A stretch of 64,000 nucleotides of DNA from Filibacter tadaridae (GCF_900609045.1 NZ_UXAV01000012.1:1-64000), one strand, 5' to 3'. Shown: positions 7,677-18,901, counted from the first letter of the stretch. Notes: generated by a model not told the origin, from the sequence alone. Program-made: numbers and translations.

Positions 7677-8474
7677 CTATCCCCTAAGCAATACGAGGGC
7701 AGCAACGAGAACACCGAGCAAAGCAAGCGCTACTGTATCGCGCCAGTGCCACTTCAACTGTCGGTATCTTGTTCTACCTTCTCCGCCACGATATCCTCTT
7801 ACTTCCATTGCGATTGCAAGGTCTTCGGCACGCTTGAAAGCACTCACGAACAGCGGCACAAGGAGTGGAATGACTGCACGTATTCGTTGTTTGATAGAGC
7901 CGGTGCTAATATCCGACCCGCGTGCCAGCTGTGCCTTCAGAATCTTATCCGTTTCATCCATCAATGTCGGTATGAAACGAAGAGAAATTGACATCATTAG
8001 TGCAAGCTCATGAACCGGCAACTTGAATCGTTTAAACGGGTTCAGCAGATCCTCCATGCCATCTGTGATAGAAATAGGTGACGTTGTCAGCGTTAAAATT
8101 GAAGTCATCAGGACAAGGACCAGAAAACGCAAGGATATAAAAATACCCTGCCTTAACCCTTCTTCGTAAATTTTGATGAATTTCCAATCGACGATGATTG
8201 CACCCTCTTTTGTGAAGAAGATATGCATGAGAAATGTAAAAGCAATAAGGAATATAATCGGTTTCAGACCGTTGATCAAAAAATAGATACGAATTCGCGA
8301 ACTGAAAATGACTAATAGCGTAAATCCTAGCAATATCCCATATGTAACGGCATTATTCGCCAAGAACACCGCAATAATAAATAGAAAAACAAAACTTAAC
8401 TTTGAACGTGGATCTAATTTATGAACAAACGATGTACCCGGTATGTATCGTCCGAAGATCATCTTTTCAAGCAT
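7677..8474 (-). CDS. ecfT: ECF transporter transmembrane component EcfT
   Basis: 265 residues from ATG 8474, which overlaps the ecfA2 stop by 8 bp; the longer in-frame form lacks a site for the ribosome. Several hydrophobic helices fill residues 20-130, followed by a cytoplasmic coupling part holding the two Ala-Arg-Gly type motifs (AQLARGSD near residue 190 and MEVRGYRGG near 230) that contact the ATPases. EcfT joins EcfA1/EcfA2 to exchangeable substrate-binding S proteins. The BioY S component is encoded at 60347-60937. Confidence 0.95.
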   Translation of the reverse strand: MLEKMIFGRYIPGTSFVHKLDPRSKLSFVFLFIIAVFLANNAVTYGILLGFTLLVIFSSRIRIYFLINGLKPIIFLIAFTFLMHIFFTKEGAIIVDWKFIKIYEEGLRQGIFISLRFLVLVLMTSILTLTTSPISITDGMEDLLNPFKRFKLPVHELALMMSISLRFIPTLMDETDKILKAQLARGSDISTGSIKQRIRAVIPLLVPLFVSAFKRAEDLAIAMEVRGYRGGEGRTRYRQLKWHWRDTVALALLGVLVAALVLLRG

Positions 8475-9342
8475 TAGCGTCACCCTCTTCCGAAGCCGCC
8501 CGTGCAAGCGCTGTTGCCAAATCTTCTTCGGTCAATGCAAGTACGGGCAAAGGACGCCCTATCATCTTCTCAACTACGCGTTGAAGCTTCACAGACCGCG
8601 GTACCCCTAGTCCAAAAGAAGCTAACGTCTCTTCATCCCCAAATATGTTTTGAGGAGTTCCAGCCATTACTGAATGGCCATTATGCATAACGATAATATT
8701 ATCGGCATACCGTGCAGCATCTTCCATACTATGTGTTACTAAAACGGTCGTGAGATTCTCTTCAGCATGAAGTCTGGAAAACAGCTCCATGATTTCCTTC
8801 CGTCCACGTGGATCGAGCCCGGCTGTTGGTTCATCCAAGACAAGGACTGATGGCTTAAATGCCAAGACGCCAGCAATCGCCACTCGACGCATTTGTCCAC
8901 CCGACAGGTCAAAAGGCGACTTCTGGGCTGTATCCGGCGGAAGACCCAACAGCTCAATTAATTCATGTGCGCGTTTTCTGGACTCTTCTTTGGATACACC
9001 AAAGTTCATCGGTCCGAACATAATGTCTTTTTCAACAGTTTCCTCAAAAAGCTGATGTTCCGGAAACTGAAAAACAATTCCTACATGTCGCCGGACAGCT
9101 TTCAACTCTTTTGCTTTCGTTCCGGCAGTAATTTGTGTATCGCCAATTTGAACAATGCCTTCCGAAGGCTTAAGCAGACCGTTTAAGTGCATTAGAAGAG
9201 TGGATTTCCCTGAGCCCGTATGCCCGATAATGGCTGTATAAGAACCTGTTTTTATCGTCCCATCCACCCCTTGCAAAGCCCTTTTCTCAAATGGCGTATT
9301 CCTCCCATATGAATAACCTACTTGCTGAAGTGAGATGTCCAT
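8467..9342 (-). CDS. ecfA2: ECF transporter ATPase EcfA2
   Basis: 291 residues with the full ABC ATPase set: Walker A GHTGSGKST near residue 40, Q-loop QFPEHQLFE near 93, signature LSGGQMRRVAIAG near 147, Walker B LVLDEPTAGLD near 167 and the switch His (VTHSMED) near 204. It pairs with EcfA1 to energise vitamin uptake. It overlaps ecfA1 by 25 bp and ecfT by 8 bp, pointing to translational coupling. Confidence 0.95.
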   Translation of the reverse strand: MDISLQQVGYSYGRNTPFEKRALQGVDGTIKTGSYTAIIGHTGSGKSTLLMHLNGLLKPSEGIVQIGDTQITAGTKAKELKAVRRHVGIVFQFPEHQLFEETVEKDIMFGPMNFGVSKEESRKRAHELIELLGLPPDTAQKSPFDLSGGQMRRVAIAGVLAFKPSVLVLDEPTAGLDPRGRKEIMELFSRLHAEENLTTVLVTHSMEDAARYADNIIVMHNGHSVMAGTPQNIFGDEETLASFGLGVPRSVKLQRVVEKMIGRPLPVLALTEEDLATALARAASEEGDANA

Positions 9343-10166
9343 AACCCATTCACCAACTCTTCTTCTGTCATATGTTCACCGAATAGTTCCATACCTGATT
9401 CTCTTAACAACCTGGATACCTTCATCGCAAATGGCAAGTCTAAACCGATTGCTTCGAGTTCATCACCACGTGCAAAAATCTGGGTTGGTGTCCCTGTCGT
9501 CAGTAACTTCCCTTTATTCATAACAACTATGCGATCTGCAAGTAGCGCCTCTTCCAGATCATGTGTAATTGAGATAACAGTAAGGCCCGTCTTTGTTTTA
9601 AGCTCTTCAACTACACGTATTACTTCATCGCGCCCTTGTGGATCGAGCATCGAAGTGGCTTCATCCATGAGTAGAAGTTCAGGCTTTAGTGCAAGCGCAC
9701 CCGCAATCGCGACACGTTGCTTTTGTCCGCCGGAAAGATGATGCGGCTCATGATCGTGAAAATTGCTCATATTCACTTGAGCGAGTGACTCATGGACGCG
9801 GGTCACCATATCAGTGAAGGGGACACCATTGTTCTCCAGTGCAAATGCAACGTCATCCTGGACAGTTGAACCGACGAATTGGTTATCCGGATTTTGAAAA
9901 ACGAATCCCATTCGCGAACGAATAGCCCAAAGGTTTGCTTCAGATAACTTTTGGATGAATACATTGACCTCGCCCTCATCAGGGAAAAGAAGTCCAATCA
10001 TTAATTTTGCAAGAGTCGACTTCCCCGAACCGTTATGACCGACAATTGCAATCCATTCACCTTGTTGTACAGCGAACGAAATATCATCGATTGCTTTTTC
10101 AGTTACACCTTCCTCACTCTGATAGGAAAAGCTCACATGGTCCATCGACAGCACTTCTTTCATCAT
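9318..10166 (-). CDS. ecfA1: ECF transporter ATPase EcfA1
   Basis: 282 residues: Walker A GHNGSGKST near residue 43, Q-loop QNPDNQFVG near 93, signature LSGGQKQRVAIAG near 145, Walker B LLMDEATSMLD near 165, switch ITHDLEE near 202. It is the first gene of the ecfA1-ecfA2-ecfT-truA run. The start has GGGGGTGGAAAG directly upstream; two consecutive ATGs make the exact first codon uncertain by one residue. Confidence 0.95.
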   Translation of the reverse strand: MMKEVLSMDHVSFSYQSEEGVTEKAIDDISFAVQQGEWIAIVGHNGSGKSTLAKLMIGLLFPDEGEVNVFIQKLSEANLWAIRSRMGFVFQNPDNQFVGSTVQDDVAFALENNGVPFTDMVTRVHESLAQVNMSNFHDHEPHHLSGGQKQRVAIAGALALKPELLLMDEATSMLDPQGRDEVIRVVEELKTKTGLTVISITHDLEEALLADRIVVMNKGKLLTTGTPTQIFARGDELEAIGLDLPFAMKVSRLLRESGMELFGEHMTEEELVNGLWTSHFSK

Positions 10167-10208
10167 CTTTCCACCCCCGTGTCCATTCGTATTATGTATA
10201 GCATGAAG

Positions 10209-10234
10209 GATCCCTTGCTAATTAGCCAAGGAAT
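10209..10234. other. Hairpin before ecfA1
   Basis: GGATCCCTTGC and GCCAAGGAATCC form a near-perfect 10-11 bp stem around TAATTA, located 43-68 bp upstream of the ecfA1 start. It has no T run on the minus strand. It could be a leader hairpin or an RNA stability element. No known family recognised. Confidence 0.5.
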
Positions 10235-10242
10235 CCCTGTTT

Positions 10243-10336
10243 TAAATAAAAAAAAAGCGCGCACCTCATCCGAAGAAATGCGCTCATATCTATGACTGAT
10301 ACCGGATGCTCAGTCCGGCATCGCGGATGAGGTGCG
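10243..10336 (-). terminator. Extended terminator/structured RNA after rplQ
   Basis: On the minus strand a perfect 13-bp outer stem, CGCACCTCATCCG (10324-10336) with CGGATGAGGTGCG (10260-10272), is followed by GC and nine T residues, so it ends the alpha operon. Unlike an ordinary terminator it encloses 51 nt that can fold in two exclusive ways: CCGGA/TCCGG or GACTGA/TCAGTC. A structured element after rplQ (L17 downstream element) is known in Lactobacillales; whether this is related is untested. Confidence 0.85.
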
Positions 10337-10471
10337 TAGAGCTAGACCTGAAGGAAACGTACCCCAGCAGATCATAACACTCAGCTTTTAAAGTTGTCGT
10401 ATAAATTAGTTGGTTTCTTACAGTATAGCAATGTGCCTCGACGTTAGCCTAGACACACTTTCCGAAAACGA

Positions 10472-10852
10472 TTAAACGAGTTCGATTACAACAACAGGTG
10501 CTCCGTCGCCGCGACGCGGTCCCATTTTCATGATACGTGTGTATCCACCTTGACGCTCAGTATAGCGTGGTGCCACGTTATCAAAAAGTTTTTGGATTGC
10601 AAAAATTTCTGCCTCATTACCTTGTTCATCTGTAACTGTAACCAGTTCACGACGGATGAATTGTGCAACTTGACGACGTGCATGCAAGTCCCCACGTTTT
10701 CCAAGCGTAATCATCTTCTCAACGACTGAACGCAATTCTTTCGCACGTGCTTCAGTTGTTTGAACACGTTCATGTACAATAAGGTCTGTCGCCAAGTCAC
10801 GAAGCATCGCTTTACGTTGTGAGCTTGTACGTCCAAGTTTTCTGTATCCCAT
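10472..10852 (-). CDS. rplQ: 50S ribosomal protein L17
   Basis: 126 residues with the invariant [20 protein letters not shown] start, [13 protein letters not shown] and the [14 protein letters not shown] end. It binds 23S rRNA near the exit tunnel side. It is the last gene of the alpha operon, 32 bp after rpoA, and an unusually elaborate terminator follows. Confidence 0.98.
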   Translation of the reverse strand: MGYRKLGRTSSQRKAMLRDLATDLIVHERVQTTEARAKELRSVVEKMITLGKRGDLHARRQVAQFIRRELVTVTDEQGNEAEIFAIQKLFDNVAPRYTERQGGYTRIMKMGPRRGDGAPVVVIELV

Positions 10853-10884
10853 AGAAGTTTCCCTCCTTCAATCTATAAATTCGC

Positions 10885-11829
10885 TCAATCTTCAGTGCGT
10901 AGCTCTAGCTTTAGCTCGTCCAATTTCGCTTTCACTTCTTCAAGTGATTTACGGCCAAGATTTCGCACTTTCATCATTTCGTCTTCGGACTTGCTAGCAA
11001 GTTCAAGAACTGTATTGATGCCTGCACGTTTAAGGCAGTTGTAAGATCTGACGGAAAGATCAAGCTCTTCAATCGTCATTTCGAGTACCTTTTCTTTCTG
11101 GTCCTCTTCCTTTTCTACCATTATCTCTGCAGTTTGTGCTTCGTCTGTCATGCCAACAAAAATATTCAAATGTTCCGTTAGGATTTTTGCTCCAAGCGCA
11201 ACAGATTCTTTCGGACTGATACTACCATCTGTCCACACATCGAGTGTCAATTTATCAAAATTGGTCATTTGACCAACACGTGTATTTTCCACTTGGAAAT
11301 TCACACGTGATACAGGTGTATAAATTGAATCGATCGGAATAACGCCAATCGCTAAATCTTCACGTTTGTTTTGTACAGAAGGTGCATATCCCCGTCCACG
11401 TACAGCATACATACGCATACGTAAATGACCGTTTTTGCCGAGAGTCGCGATAGGAAGTTCCGGATTCAGTATCTCCACATCACTATCATGTGTAATGTCT
11501 GCTGCCGTAACAATTCCTTCACCTTTTACATCTATCTCAATTACTTTCTCTTCATCCGAATAGATTTTAAGAGCTAGTTTCTTCACATTCAAAACAATTG
11601 TTGCAACGTCTTCGACGACACCTTCAATTGTAGAGAATTCATGAAGTACGCCATCAATCTGGATGGATGTAACTGCTGCTCCTGGTAATGAGGAAAGAAG
11701 TATTCGGCGCAAGGAATTTCCCAAAGTATTTCCATATCCACGCTCAAGCGGTTCAATGATAAATTTGCTAAACTTGGAATCTTCACTGATCATTACTGTT
11801 TCAATCTTCGGTTTCTCGATTTCGATCAT
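10885..11829 (-). CDS. rpoA: RNA polymerase subunit alpha
   Basis: 314 residues, the usual Bacillales length. The N-terminal dimerisation domain (about 1-230) has [22 protein letters not shown] charged Glu/Lys linker (about 231-245) leads to the C-terminal domain (about 250-310) with [19 protein letters not shown] and [11 protein letters not shown], which contacts UP elements and activators. It lies in the conserved rpsM-rpsK-rpoA-rplQ order. Confidence 0.98.
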   Translation of the reverse strand: MIEIEKPKIETVMISEDSKFSKFIIEPLERGYGNTLGNSLRRILLSSLPGAAVTSIQIDGVLHEFSTIEGVVEDVATIVLNVKKLALKIYSDEEKVIEIDVKGEGIVTAADITHDSDVEILNPELPIATLGKNGHLRMRMYAVRGRGYAPSVQNKREDLAIGVIPIDSIYTPVSRVNFQVENTRVGQMTNFDKLTLDVWTDGSISPKESVALGAKILTEHLNIFVGMTDEAQTAEIMVEKEEDQKEKVLEMTIEELDLSVRSYNCLKRAGINTVLELASKSEDEMMKVRNLGRKSLEEVKAKLDELKLELRTED

Positions 11830-11964
11830 TCATTTACCCTCCTTTAAAACATCGAATGTATAGGCCGTTCCATATTGAAATCGATTATAATAGACGACGA
11901 TTTGCAATCTTACAAATCATCTTTGCCAAAAATAGTGTTTCTCAATCAAATGGAGTGCAAGCCG

Positions 11965-12372
<408 letters not shown>

Positions 12373-12379
12373 TTACCTA

Positions 12380-12745
12380 TTATTTTTTCTTGTTCGCAAC
12401 TGTACGTTTTGGACCTTTGCGAGTACGAGCGTTGTTTTTTGTGTTTTGCCCACGAACAGGCAATCCACGACGGTGACGGATACCACGGAAGCTACCGATT
12501 TCCATCAGACGTTTGATGTTAAGTGAAGTTTCACGACGAAGGTCACCTTCAACTTTCAAACCGTCCATTTGTTCACGAATTTTATCAAGCTCTGCATCAG
12601 TTAGATCACGAGTACGTGTATCCTCAGAAACTCCAGCTGCTTTTAAAACTTTTTGAGCAGTTGTGTTACCGATACCGAAGATGTAAGTTAATGAAATTAC
12701 AATGCGCTTTTCGCGCGGAACGTCTACACCAGCAATACGTGCCAT
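12380..12745 (-). CDS. rpsM: 30S ribosomal protein S13
   Basis: 121 residues: [20 protein letters not shown] start, [18 protein letters not shown], and a basic tail ...[13 protein letters not shown] that reaches the tRNAs. S13 sits in the 30S head and contacts L5 of the large subunit. It is 24 bp after rpmJ. Confidence 0.98.
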   Translation of the reverse strand: MARIAGVDVPREKRIVISLTYIFGIGNTTAQKVLKAAGVSEDTRTRDLTDAELDKIREQMDGLKVEGDLRRETSLNIKRLMEIGSFRGIRHRRGLPVRGQNTKNNARTRKGPKRTVANKKK

Positions 12746-12769
12746 ATAGATTGTGCACCTCCTTCAGAA

Positions 12770-12883
12770 TTAGCCTTGTCTTTGTTTGTGTTTCGGATTT
12801 TCACAGATTACCATTACTCGGCCGCGTCTACGAACAACTTTACATTTTTCGCAGATCGGTTTTACAGATGGTCTTACTTTCAT
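12770..12883 (-). CDS. rpmJ: 50S ribosomal protein L36
   Basis: 37 residues, read directly from the minus strand: it starts [15 protein letters not shown], continues with the basic [12 protein letters not shown], and ends KHKQRQG. The Cys-X2-Cys, Cys and His residues form the zinc site of the zinc-binding L36 type. It lies 37 bp after infA, behind GGAGGTTGGGTAAG. Confidence 0.97.
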   Translation of the reverse strand: MKVRPSVKPICEKCKVVRRRGRVMVICENPKHKQRQG

Positions 12884-12920
12884 CTTACCCAACCTCCTTC
12901 ATATTCCGGAGTGCAAAAGA

Positions 12921-13139
12921 TTATTTGAAGCGGTATGTGATACGGCCACGTGTCAAATCATAAGGTGAAAGTTCCAAAGTTACTTTATCGCCTGGCAGGA
13001 TGCGGATAAAGTGCATACGAATCTTACCTGATACATGCGCAAGAATCGTATGGCCGTTTTCCAGCTCAACTTTAAACATCGCGTTTGGCAACGTTTCGAC
13101 TATGGTTCCTTCAACTTCAATTACATCGTCTTTCGCCAT
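12921..13139 (-). CDS. infA: Translation initiation factor IF-1
   Basis: 72 residues, starting [15 protein letters not shown]; a 14-codon in-frame upstream extension was rejected by family length and by the GGGAGACAGGATT ribosome site in front of this ATG. It is one OB-fold S1-like domain with [20 protein letters not shown] and [10 protein letters not shown]-1 blocks the A site during initiation. Unlike in B. subtilis, map and a KOW-domain gene do not precede it. Confidence 0.98.
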   Translation of the reverse strand: MAKDDVIEVEGTIVETLPNAMFKVELENGHTILAHVSGKIRMHFIRILPGDKVTLELSPYDLTRGRITYRFK

Positions 13140-13543
13140 CAATCCTGTCTCCCTTCTATATCCAATAAAGGTTCTCACCATCGAGCGGCATCAGTCGCTT
13201 TTAATGCTTCCTTCAACAAATGTCCGGATTGCATGAGTGATGTTCGAAAGACGTCTGACACATTTCGATTCCCGCAAGTCCGTCCTCGACTTCCTGTTGG
13301 GAATATCGCATCGTAATAGACACGACCGTCCGGATTGCCGTGGATGAGTTCCCAGTTGTTTTATATCGTTCCTTCAACTAAATACAGTATACATATAGCT
13401 AATAAAAAATGCATTTAGTAAGTTCCAGAACTTTACTCCCGTCGAACTCCGACTAGTTCCTATACCGGGTATCTTGTGCTTTTGCAACTCGTTGAAACGT
13501 TTTTTTCTCGCGAAAACCTAAGGATGTCCAAGCTTGGCACACC
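13140..13543 (-). other. 404-bp gap between adk and infA, map missing
   Basis: B. subtilis carries map (methionine aminopeptidase) and a small KOW-domain gene here; neither is recognisable. Two overlapping open stretches exist on the minus strand: 13175-13360, 61 codons with no good start, and 13213-13377, a TTG-started frame of 54 codons without a visible ribosome site. TCCGGATTGC occurs twice (from 13223 and 13328) with similar flanks. Candidate -35/-10 pairs such as TTGCAA-17-TATAGG could drive infA. No function assigned; the open stretches may be gene remnants. Confidence 0.4.
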
Positions 13544-14212
<669 letters not shown>

Positions 14213-14250
14213 TCATATTCGCCTTACGGGGAGATGATCCCCCGTGAAGC

Positions 14251-15543
14251 TTACTTCATAAAGCCCTTATAATGCCTCTTAACGAGTTGTGATTCGAGTT
14301 GTTTCATCGTTTCCAGAGCAACTCCGACAACGATTAGCAAACTTGTTCCTCCGATTTGTGCAGATTGCGGTAAATTGGCAAAGCTGATAAAGAAAATCGG
14401 CATAACTGAGACAACTGCTAAGAATATCGATCCTACAAACGTCAGTCTATACAAAGTACTGGTTAAGTAATTTTGTGTGTTCTGACCTGGACGGATACCT
14501 GGAATATAAGCACCTTGTTTTTTCAAATTATCCGCCATATTCTCTGGATTCACTTGAATGAATGCATAGAAATAAGTGAATGCAATGATTAGTGCAATGT
14601 ATAGGACCATCCCAATCGGCTTCGTGTAATCGAATACGTTTGTAATTGTCGTTGTTACACTATTTGTCCCAAAAAACGTTACGATTGATTGGGGTGTCAT
14701 GAAAAATGCAGCAGCGAAGATTACCGGAATAACCCCTGCTGTATTTAATTTCAATGGTAGGTGTGTCTGTTGGCTGGAAGTCGTTTGACCCCGTCCTGAG
14801 ACACGCTTCGCATATTGGATCGGAATCTTACGTAATGCTTCTTGTACGTAGATAACCCCGACAGTTATCGCAATGATCGCAAGGAGTAAAAGAGCCATAA
14901 TCGCAAGTTTTATAAACAATGCTTCGCCCGCATCCTGGATCTGAGTTGCGTAAAGTTGGTTGACTGCATTCGGGATAGCGGCAACAATTCCGGCAAAGAT
15001 GATAATGGAAATACCGTTACCAACGCCTTTTGCTGTAATCTGCTCGCCAAGCCATAGAAGAAATGCAGTACCTGCCGTCAATACGATCGCGATGACAATA
15101 TATGTCGAAACGCCTTCAGCTTTTATCAATGAGCCTTCGTACATCCGGTTAAATCCGTATGACATGGCAATTGCTTGTATAAAAGCTAGGACAATTGTGA
15201 AATACCTTGTGAACTGTGCAAGTTTCCGTCTTCCGACATCGCCTTGTTTCGCCCATTCGGCAAATTTCGGAACAACATCCATCTGCAATAATTGCACGAT
15301 AATGGACGCTGTAATGTATGGCATAATCCCCATCGCTAGGATAGAGAAGTTGGCAAGGGCACCCCCGCCAAAAGTATTCATAAACCCAATAAGACTATTA
15401 TCGGATTGCTGCAAAGCCGTTGCGTCAACGTTCGGAACTGGAATAAAAGTTCCTAAACGAAAGACGATGAGCACAAGTAATGTGTAAATGATTTTAGACC
15501 TGATATCTCTAACACGCATAAAGTTGGAGATTGTCTTAAACAT
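14251..15543 (-). CDS. secY: Preprotein translocase subunit SecY
   Basis: 430 residues with ten hydrophobic helices, the plug-region start LIVFRLGTFIPVP, and the cytoplasmic loops RRKLAQFTRY and QYAKRVSGRG, which bind the ribosome and SecA. It forms the protein-conducting channel with SecE (41576-41761) and SecG. Its ATG shares one base with the rplO stop codon (TAATG), indicating translational coupling. Confidence 0.98.
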   Translation of the reverse strand: MFKTISNFMRVRDIRSKIIYTLLVLIVFRLGTFIPVPNVDATALQQSDNSLIGFMNTFGGGALANFSILAMGIMPYITASIIVQLLQMDVVPKFAEWAKQGDVGRRKLAQFTRYFTIVLAFIQAIAMSYGFNRMYEGSLIKAEGVSTYIVIAIVLTAGTAFLLWLGEQITAKGVGNGISIIIFAGIVAAIPNAVNQLYATQIQDAGEALFIKLAIMALLLLAIIAITVGVIYVQEALRKIPIQYAKRVSGRGQTTSSQQTHLPLKLNTAGVIPVIFAAAFFMTPQSIVTFFGTNSVTTTITNVFDYTKPIGMVLYIALIIAFTYFYAFIQVNPENMADNLKKQGAYIPGIRPGQNTQNYLTSTLYRLTFVGSIFLAVVSVMPIFFISFANLPQSAQIGGTSLLIVVGVALETMKQLESQLVKRHYKGFMK

Positions 15544-15983
15544 TAAACCACCTCGGTTTGCCCGCCCGCTTTCTCGATTGCTTCCTTAGCAGAGGCAGAG
15601 AATTTATGAGCTTTGACAGTAATCTTTTTCTCAAGCGTTCCGTTACCAAGAATCTTAATACCAGATTTAGCGTTGCTCACGATACCTGACTCGATTAGTA
15701 GTGCAGGTGTAATTTCTGTACCTTCATCAAAGCGATTAAGTGTATCGATATTTACGATTGCATATTCCTTACGGTTTATGTTCGTGAATCCGCGCTTAGG
15801 TAGTCTTTGGAAGAAAGGTATTTGACCACCCTCGAATCCTAGACGTACACCACCGCCCGAACGTGAATTTTGACCATTATGACCTCTACTAGAAGTTTTA
15901 CCCATACCAGAACCCATTCCGCGTCCAACACGTTTGCGGACTTTCCTGGATCCAGCTGCCGGTTTCATTTCATGTAATTTCAT
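15543..15983 (-). CDS. rplO: 50S ribosomal protein L15
   Basis: 146 residues: N-terminal basic region [19 protein letters not shown] and [20 protein letters not shown] threading into 23S rRNA, and a C-terminal globular part ending AGGQTEVV. It lies 32 bp after rpmD and overlaps secY by one base. Confidence 0.98.
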   Translation of the reverse strand: MKLHEMKPAAGSRKVRKRVGRGMGSGMGKTSSRGHNGQNSRSGGGVRLGFEGGQIPFFQRLPKRGFTNINRKEYAIVNIDTLNRFDEGTEITPALLIESGIVSNAKSGIKILGNGTLEKKITVKAHKFSASAKEAIEKAGGQTEVV

Positions 15984-16015
15984 CTTCGTAGCACCTCCTT
16001 ATTCAAAAATCTTGC

Positions 16016-16198
16016 TTATTGTTCCTTAACAGAAACTAAGTGGTCTACTTTATTGATCATGCCGCGTATAGCGACATTATCTTGGTGTTCCACTGTATGG
16101 TTCAATTTACGTAATCCAAGCGCTTGCATTGTTTTGCGTTGCGCTGGCTTTGCCCCAATGAGGCTTTTTGTAAGGGTAATCTCAAGTTTATTAGCCAT
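16016..16198 (-). CDS. rpmD: 50S ribosomal protein L30
   Basis: 60 residues, family length, with [27 protein letters not shown] core split by one loop, and [11 protein letters not shown] at the end. It lies 13 bp after rpsE within the spc operon. Confidence 0.97.
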   Translation of the reverse strand: MANKLEITLTKSLIGAKPAQRKTMQALGLRKLNHTVEHQDNVAIRGMINKVDHLVSVKEQ

Positions 16199-16211
16199 TG
16201 TGTTTCCCCCC

Positions 16212-16712
16212 TTAACCTAACAGTTCTTCTACGGATTTACCGCGCAATTTAGCTACATCTTGTGCGCGTTTCAGCCTACTCAAACCTTCGATAGTAGCAC
16301 GTACCATGTTGATTGGTGTGCTTGAACCAAGAGATTTTGAAAGGATATCCGTGATGCCTGCAAGTTCAAGTACCGCACGGACAGGTCCGCCAGCTATAAC
16401 TCCAGTACCTGGTGCTGCTGGTTTGATGAGAATTGATCCTGCACCAAAATGTCCAAGTACTTCGTGTGGAGTTGTTCCTTTTACCATTGGTACGACGATT
16501 AAGTTCTTCTTCGCATCTTCAATAGCTTTACGGATCGCATCCGGAACTTCTTGTGCTTTACCAGTACCAAAACCGACACGTCCATTTTTGTCTCCAACTA
16601 CAACAAGAGCTGTGAAACGGAAACGACGTCCACCTTTAACGACTTTAGCTACACGATTGATTGTAACTACGCGTTCTTCGAATTCACTTTTGTTTTGATC
16701 ATTACGACGCAT
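16212..16712 (-). CDS. rpsE: 30S ribosomal protein S5
   Basis: 166 residues. The N-terminal double-stranded RNA-binding domain has [18 protein letters not shown] and [14 protein letters not shown]; the C-terminal domain has [17 protein letters not shown]5 shapes the mRNA entry and affects decoding accuracy; spectinomycin-resistance changes map to the VVKGGRRF loop. It lies 22 bp after rplR. Confidence 0.98.
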   Translation of the reverse strand: MRRNDQNKSEFEERVVTINRVAKVVKGGRRFRFTALVVVGDKNGRVGFGTGKAQEVPDAIRKAIEDAKKNLIVVPMVKGTTPHEVLGHFGAGSILIKPAAPGTGVIAGGPVRAVLELAGITDILSKSLGSSTPINMVRATIEGLSRLKRAQDVAKLRGKSVEELLG

Positions 16713-16734
16713 GAAATGTGTCCCTCCTTCTCAA

Positions 16735-17097
16735 TTAAAATTTCAGACCGTTTTCACGAGCTGCTTCCGCAAGAGCCTTCACACGGCCGTGATATAGGTA
16801 ACCGCCACGGTCAAATACAACCGCCTCGACGTCCTTTTCGACAGCTTTTTTTGCAATCATTTCTCCGATTTTAGCAGCTGCTGTAGTATCTCCTTTAGAC
16901 TCAGATTCGAAATCTTTGTCCATTGTAGAAGCACTTACAATCGTTACTGAATTAACATCATCGATTAATTGTGCATAGATATGTTTGTTTGAACGGTATA
17001 CGTTTAAACGTGGACGAGCTGCTGTACCGCTGATTTTAGCGCGTACACGGCCATGACGTTTTTTACGAGTAGCGTTCTTGTCTTGTTTCGTGATCAT
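16735..17097 (-). CDS. rplR: 50S ribosomal protein L18
   Basis: 120 residues from ATG 17097 (MITKQDKN); GGAGTGACCACG lies just upstream, and a GTG three codons earlier would sit inside that site. [23 protein letters not shown] is split between the basic tail and the fold, and [22 protein letters not shown] ends the protein. It binds 5S rRNA together with L5. Confidence 0.98.
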   Translation of the reverse strand: MITKQDKNATRKKRHGRVRAKISGTAARPRLNVYRSNKHIYAQLIDDVNSVTIVSASTMDKDFESESKGDTTAAAKIGEMIAKKAVEKDVEAVVFDRGGYLYHGRVKALAEAARENGLKF

Positions 17098-17130
17098 CGT
17101 GGTCACTCCTTCCGGATGCCTTATGCGGCA

Positions 17131-17670
17131 TTATTTACCTGTTTTACCTTCTTTACGACGTACTTGTTCGCCTTCGTAGCGAATCCCTTTACCTTTATAA
17201 GGCTCTGGTGGACGTACTTGTCGAATATTGGATGCAAGAGCACCAACGTGTTCTTTATTAATACCGCGTACAGTAATTTTTGTGTTTGCAGGAACTTCAA
17301 CTTCAACACCATCTTCAGGTGTGAATTCAACTGGGTGAGAATAGCCAACATTCAATACAAGTTTTGTACCTTGTAATTGTGCACGGTATCCTACACCAAC
17401 AAGTTCAAGCTTACGTTCGAAGCCTGTAGAAACGCCGACCACCATGTTATTAAGTAGTGAACGTGTCGTTCCGTGGATTGAACGATGATCTTTAGATTCT
17501 GAAGGACGTGTGAATGTAATCTCGTTGCCTTCTTGCTCTATTTTAATGTCTTTGTTAAAAGTGTTTGTAAGTTCGCCTTTCGGTCCTTTAACAGTGACGA
17601 AGTTGCCTTCTGTAATTGTAACAGTCACGTTTTCTGGAACCTCTACCGGCTTTTTGCCAATACGGGACAT
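17131..17670 (-). CDS. rplF: 50S ribosomal protein L6
   Basis: 179 residues, two related domains: [16 protein letters not shown] start, and [10 protein letters not shown]...[11 protein letters not shown] in the second half, ending [19 protein letters not shown]. It binds the sarcin-ricin region. It lies 30 bp after rpsH. Confidence 0.98.
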   Translation of the reverse strand: MSRIGKKPVEVPENVTVTITEGNFVTVKGPKGELTNTFNKDIKIEQEGNEITFTRPSESKDHRSIHGTTRSLLNNMVVGVSTGFERKLELVGVGYRAQLQGTKLVLNVGYSHPVEFTPEDGVEVEVPANTKITVRGINKEHVGALASNIRQVRPPEPYKGKGIRYEGEQVRRKEGKTGK

Positions 17671-17700
17671 TCAATTGCACCTCCATTCATTTGTTGCGAA

Positions 17701-18099
17701 TTACCAAACGTAAGCTACTACTTCTCCGCCTACTTGTTTAGCACGTGCTTCCTTATCAGTAAGGACGCCTTGTGATGTAGAAACGAGGGCGATTCCAAGA
17801 CCATTCAAAACTTTAGGTACTTCGTCCATTTTAGCGTAAACACGAAGACCAGGTTTTGAAATACGCTTAAGACCAGTGATAACGCGCTCGTTGTTTTGAC
17901 CATATTTCAAGAAAATGCGAATGATACCTTGTTTGCTATCTTTTACATATTCAACATCGCGAACGAAACCTTCACGTTTCAGGATTTCAGCGATTTCTTT
18001 TTTCATGTTTGAAGCAGGTACTTCAAGCTTCTCGTGACGAACCATGTTCGCGTTACGGATGCGTGTAAGCATATCTGCGATCGGATCACTCATTGTCAT
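17701..18099 (-). CDS. rpsH: 30S ribosomal protein S8
   Basis: 132 residues: [19 protein letters not shown] start, and [21 protein letters not shown] near the C-terminus. S8 binds 16S rRNA helix 21 and is a primary assembly protein. It lies 30 bp after rpsN. Confidence 0.98.
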   Translation of the reverse strand: MTMSDPIADMLTRIRNANMVRHEKLEVPASNMKKEIAEILKREGFVRDVEYVKDSKQGIIRIFLKYGQNNERVITGLKRISKPGLRVYAKMDEVPKVLNGLGIALVSTSQGVLTDKEARAKQVGGEVVAYVW

Positions 18100-18129
18100 T
18101 CCATTTACCTCCTTCCCAAATTTAGGGGT

Positions 18130-18330
<201 letters not shown>

Positions 18331-18334
18331 TTAT

Positions 18335-18874
18335 TTACTTTTGGAACGGCATGCCGAACTGCGTCAATAACTCACGTGCTTCTTCATCAGAGTTTGCAGT
18401 CGTAACGATGACGATATCCATACCGCGTATTTTAGAAACTTTATCATAATCAATTTCAGGGAAAATTAGTTGTTCTTTTACGCCGAGTGTATAGTTACCG
18501 CGACCGTCGAATGCTTTCTTAGAAACACCACGGAAGTCACGTACACGAGGTAATGAAACCGAAATCAACTTATCGAGGAATTCATACATACGCTCACCGC
18601 GCAATGTAACTTTCGTACCGATAGGCATTCCTTCACGTAGACGGAATCCAGCGATTGATTTCTTCGCTTTTGTAACAACTGGTTTTTGACCAGAAATAAT
18701 TGTTAAGTCTTCCACTGCAGCATCTAGTGCTTTCGTGTTTTGTACAGCATCACCAACACCCATGTTGATAACAATCTTATCAATTTTAGGCACCTGCATT
18801 ACTGATGTATATTCAAACTTGCTCATAAGAGCAGGAGTGACTTCGCTTTTGAACTTCTCTTTAAAACGGCTCAT
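18335..18874 (-). CDS. rplE: 50S ribosomal protein L5
   Basis: 179 residues: [34 protein letters not shown] and PEIDYDKV. L5 binds 5S rRNA and bridges to S13 in the 30S head. It lies 27 bp after rplX. Confidence 0.98.
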   Translation of the reverse strand: MSRFKEKFKSEVTPALMSKFEYTSVMQVPKIDKIVINMGVGDAVQNTKALDAAVEDLTIISGQKPVVTKAKKSIAGFRLREGMPIGTKVTLRGERMYEFLDKLISVSLPRVRDFRGVSKKAFDGRGNYTLGVKEQLIFPEIDYDKVSKIRGMDIVIVTTANSDEEARELLTQFGMPFQK

Positions 18875-18901
18875 TTGTTGGACCTCCTTTCATCAAGTTG
18901 C

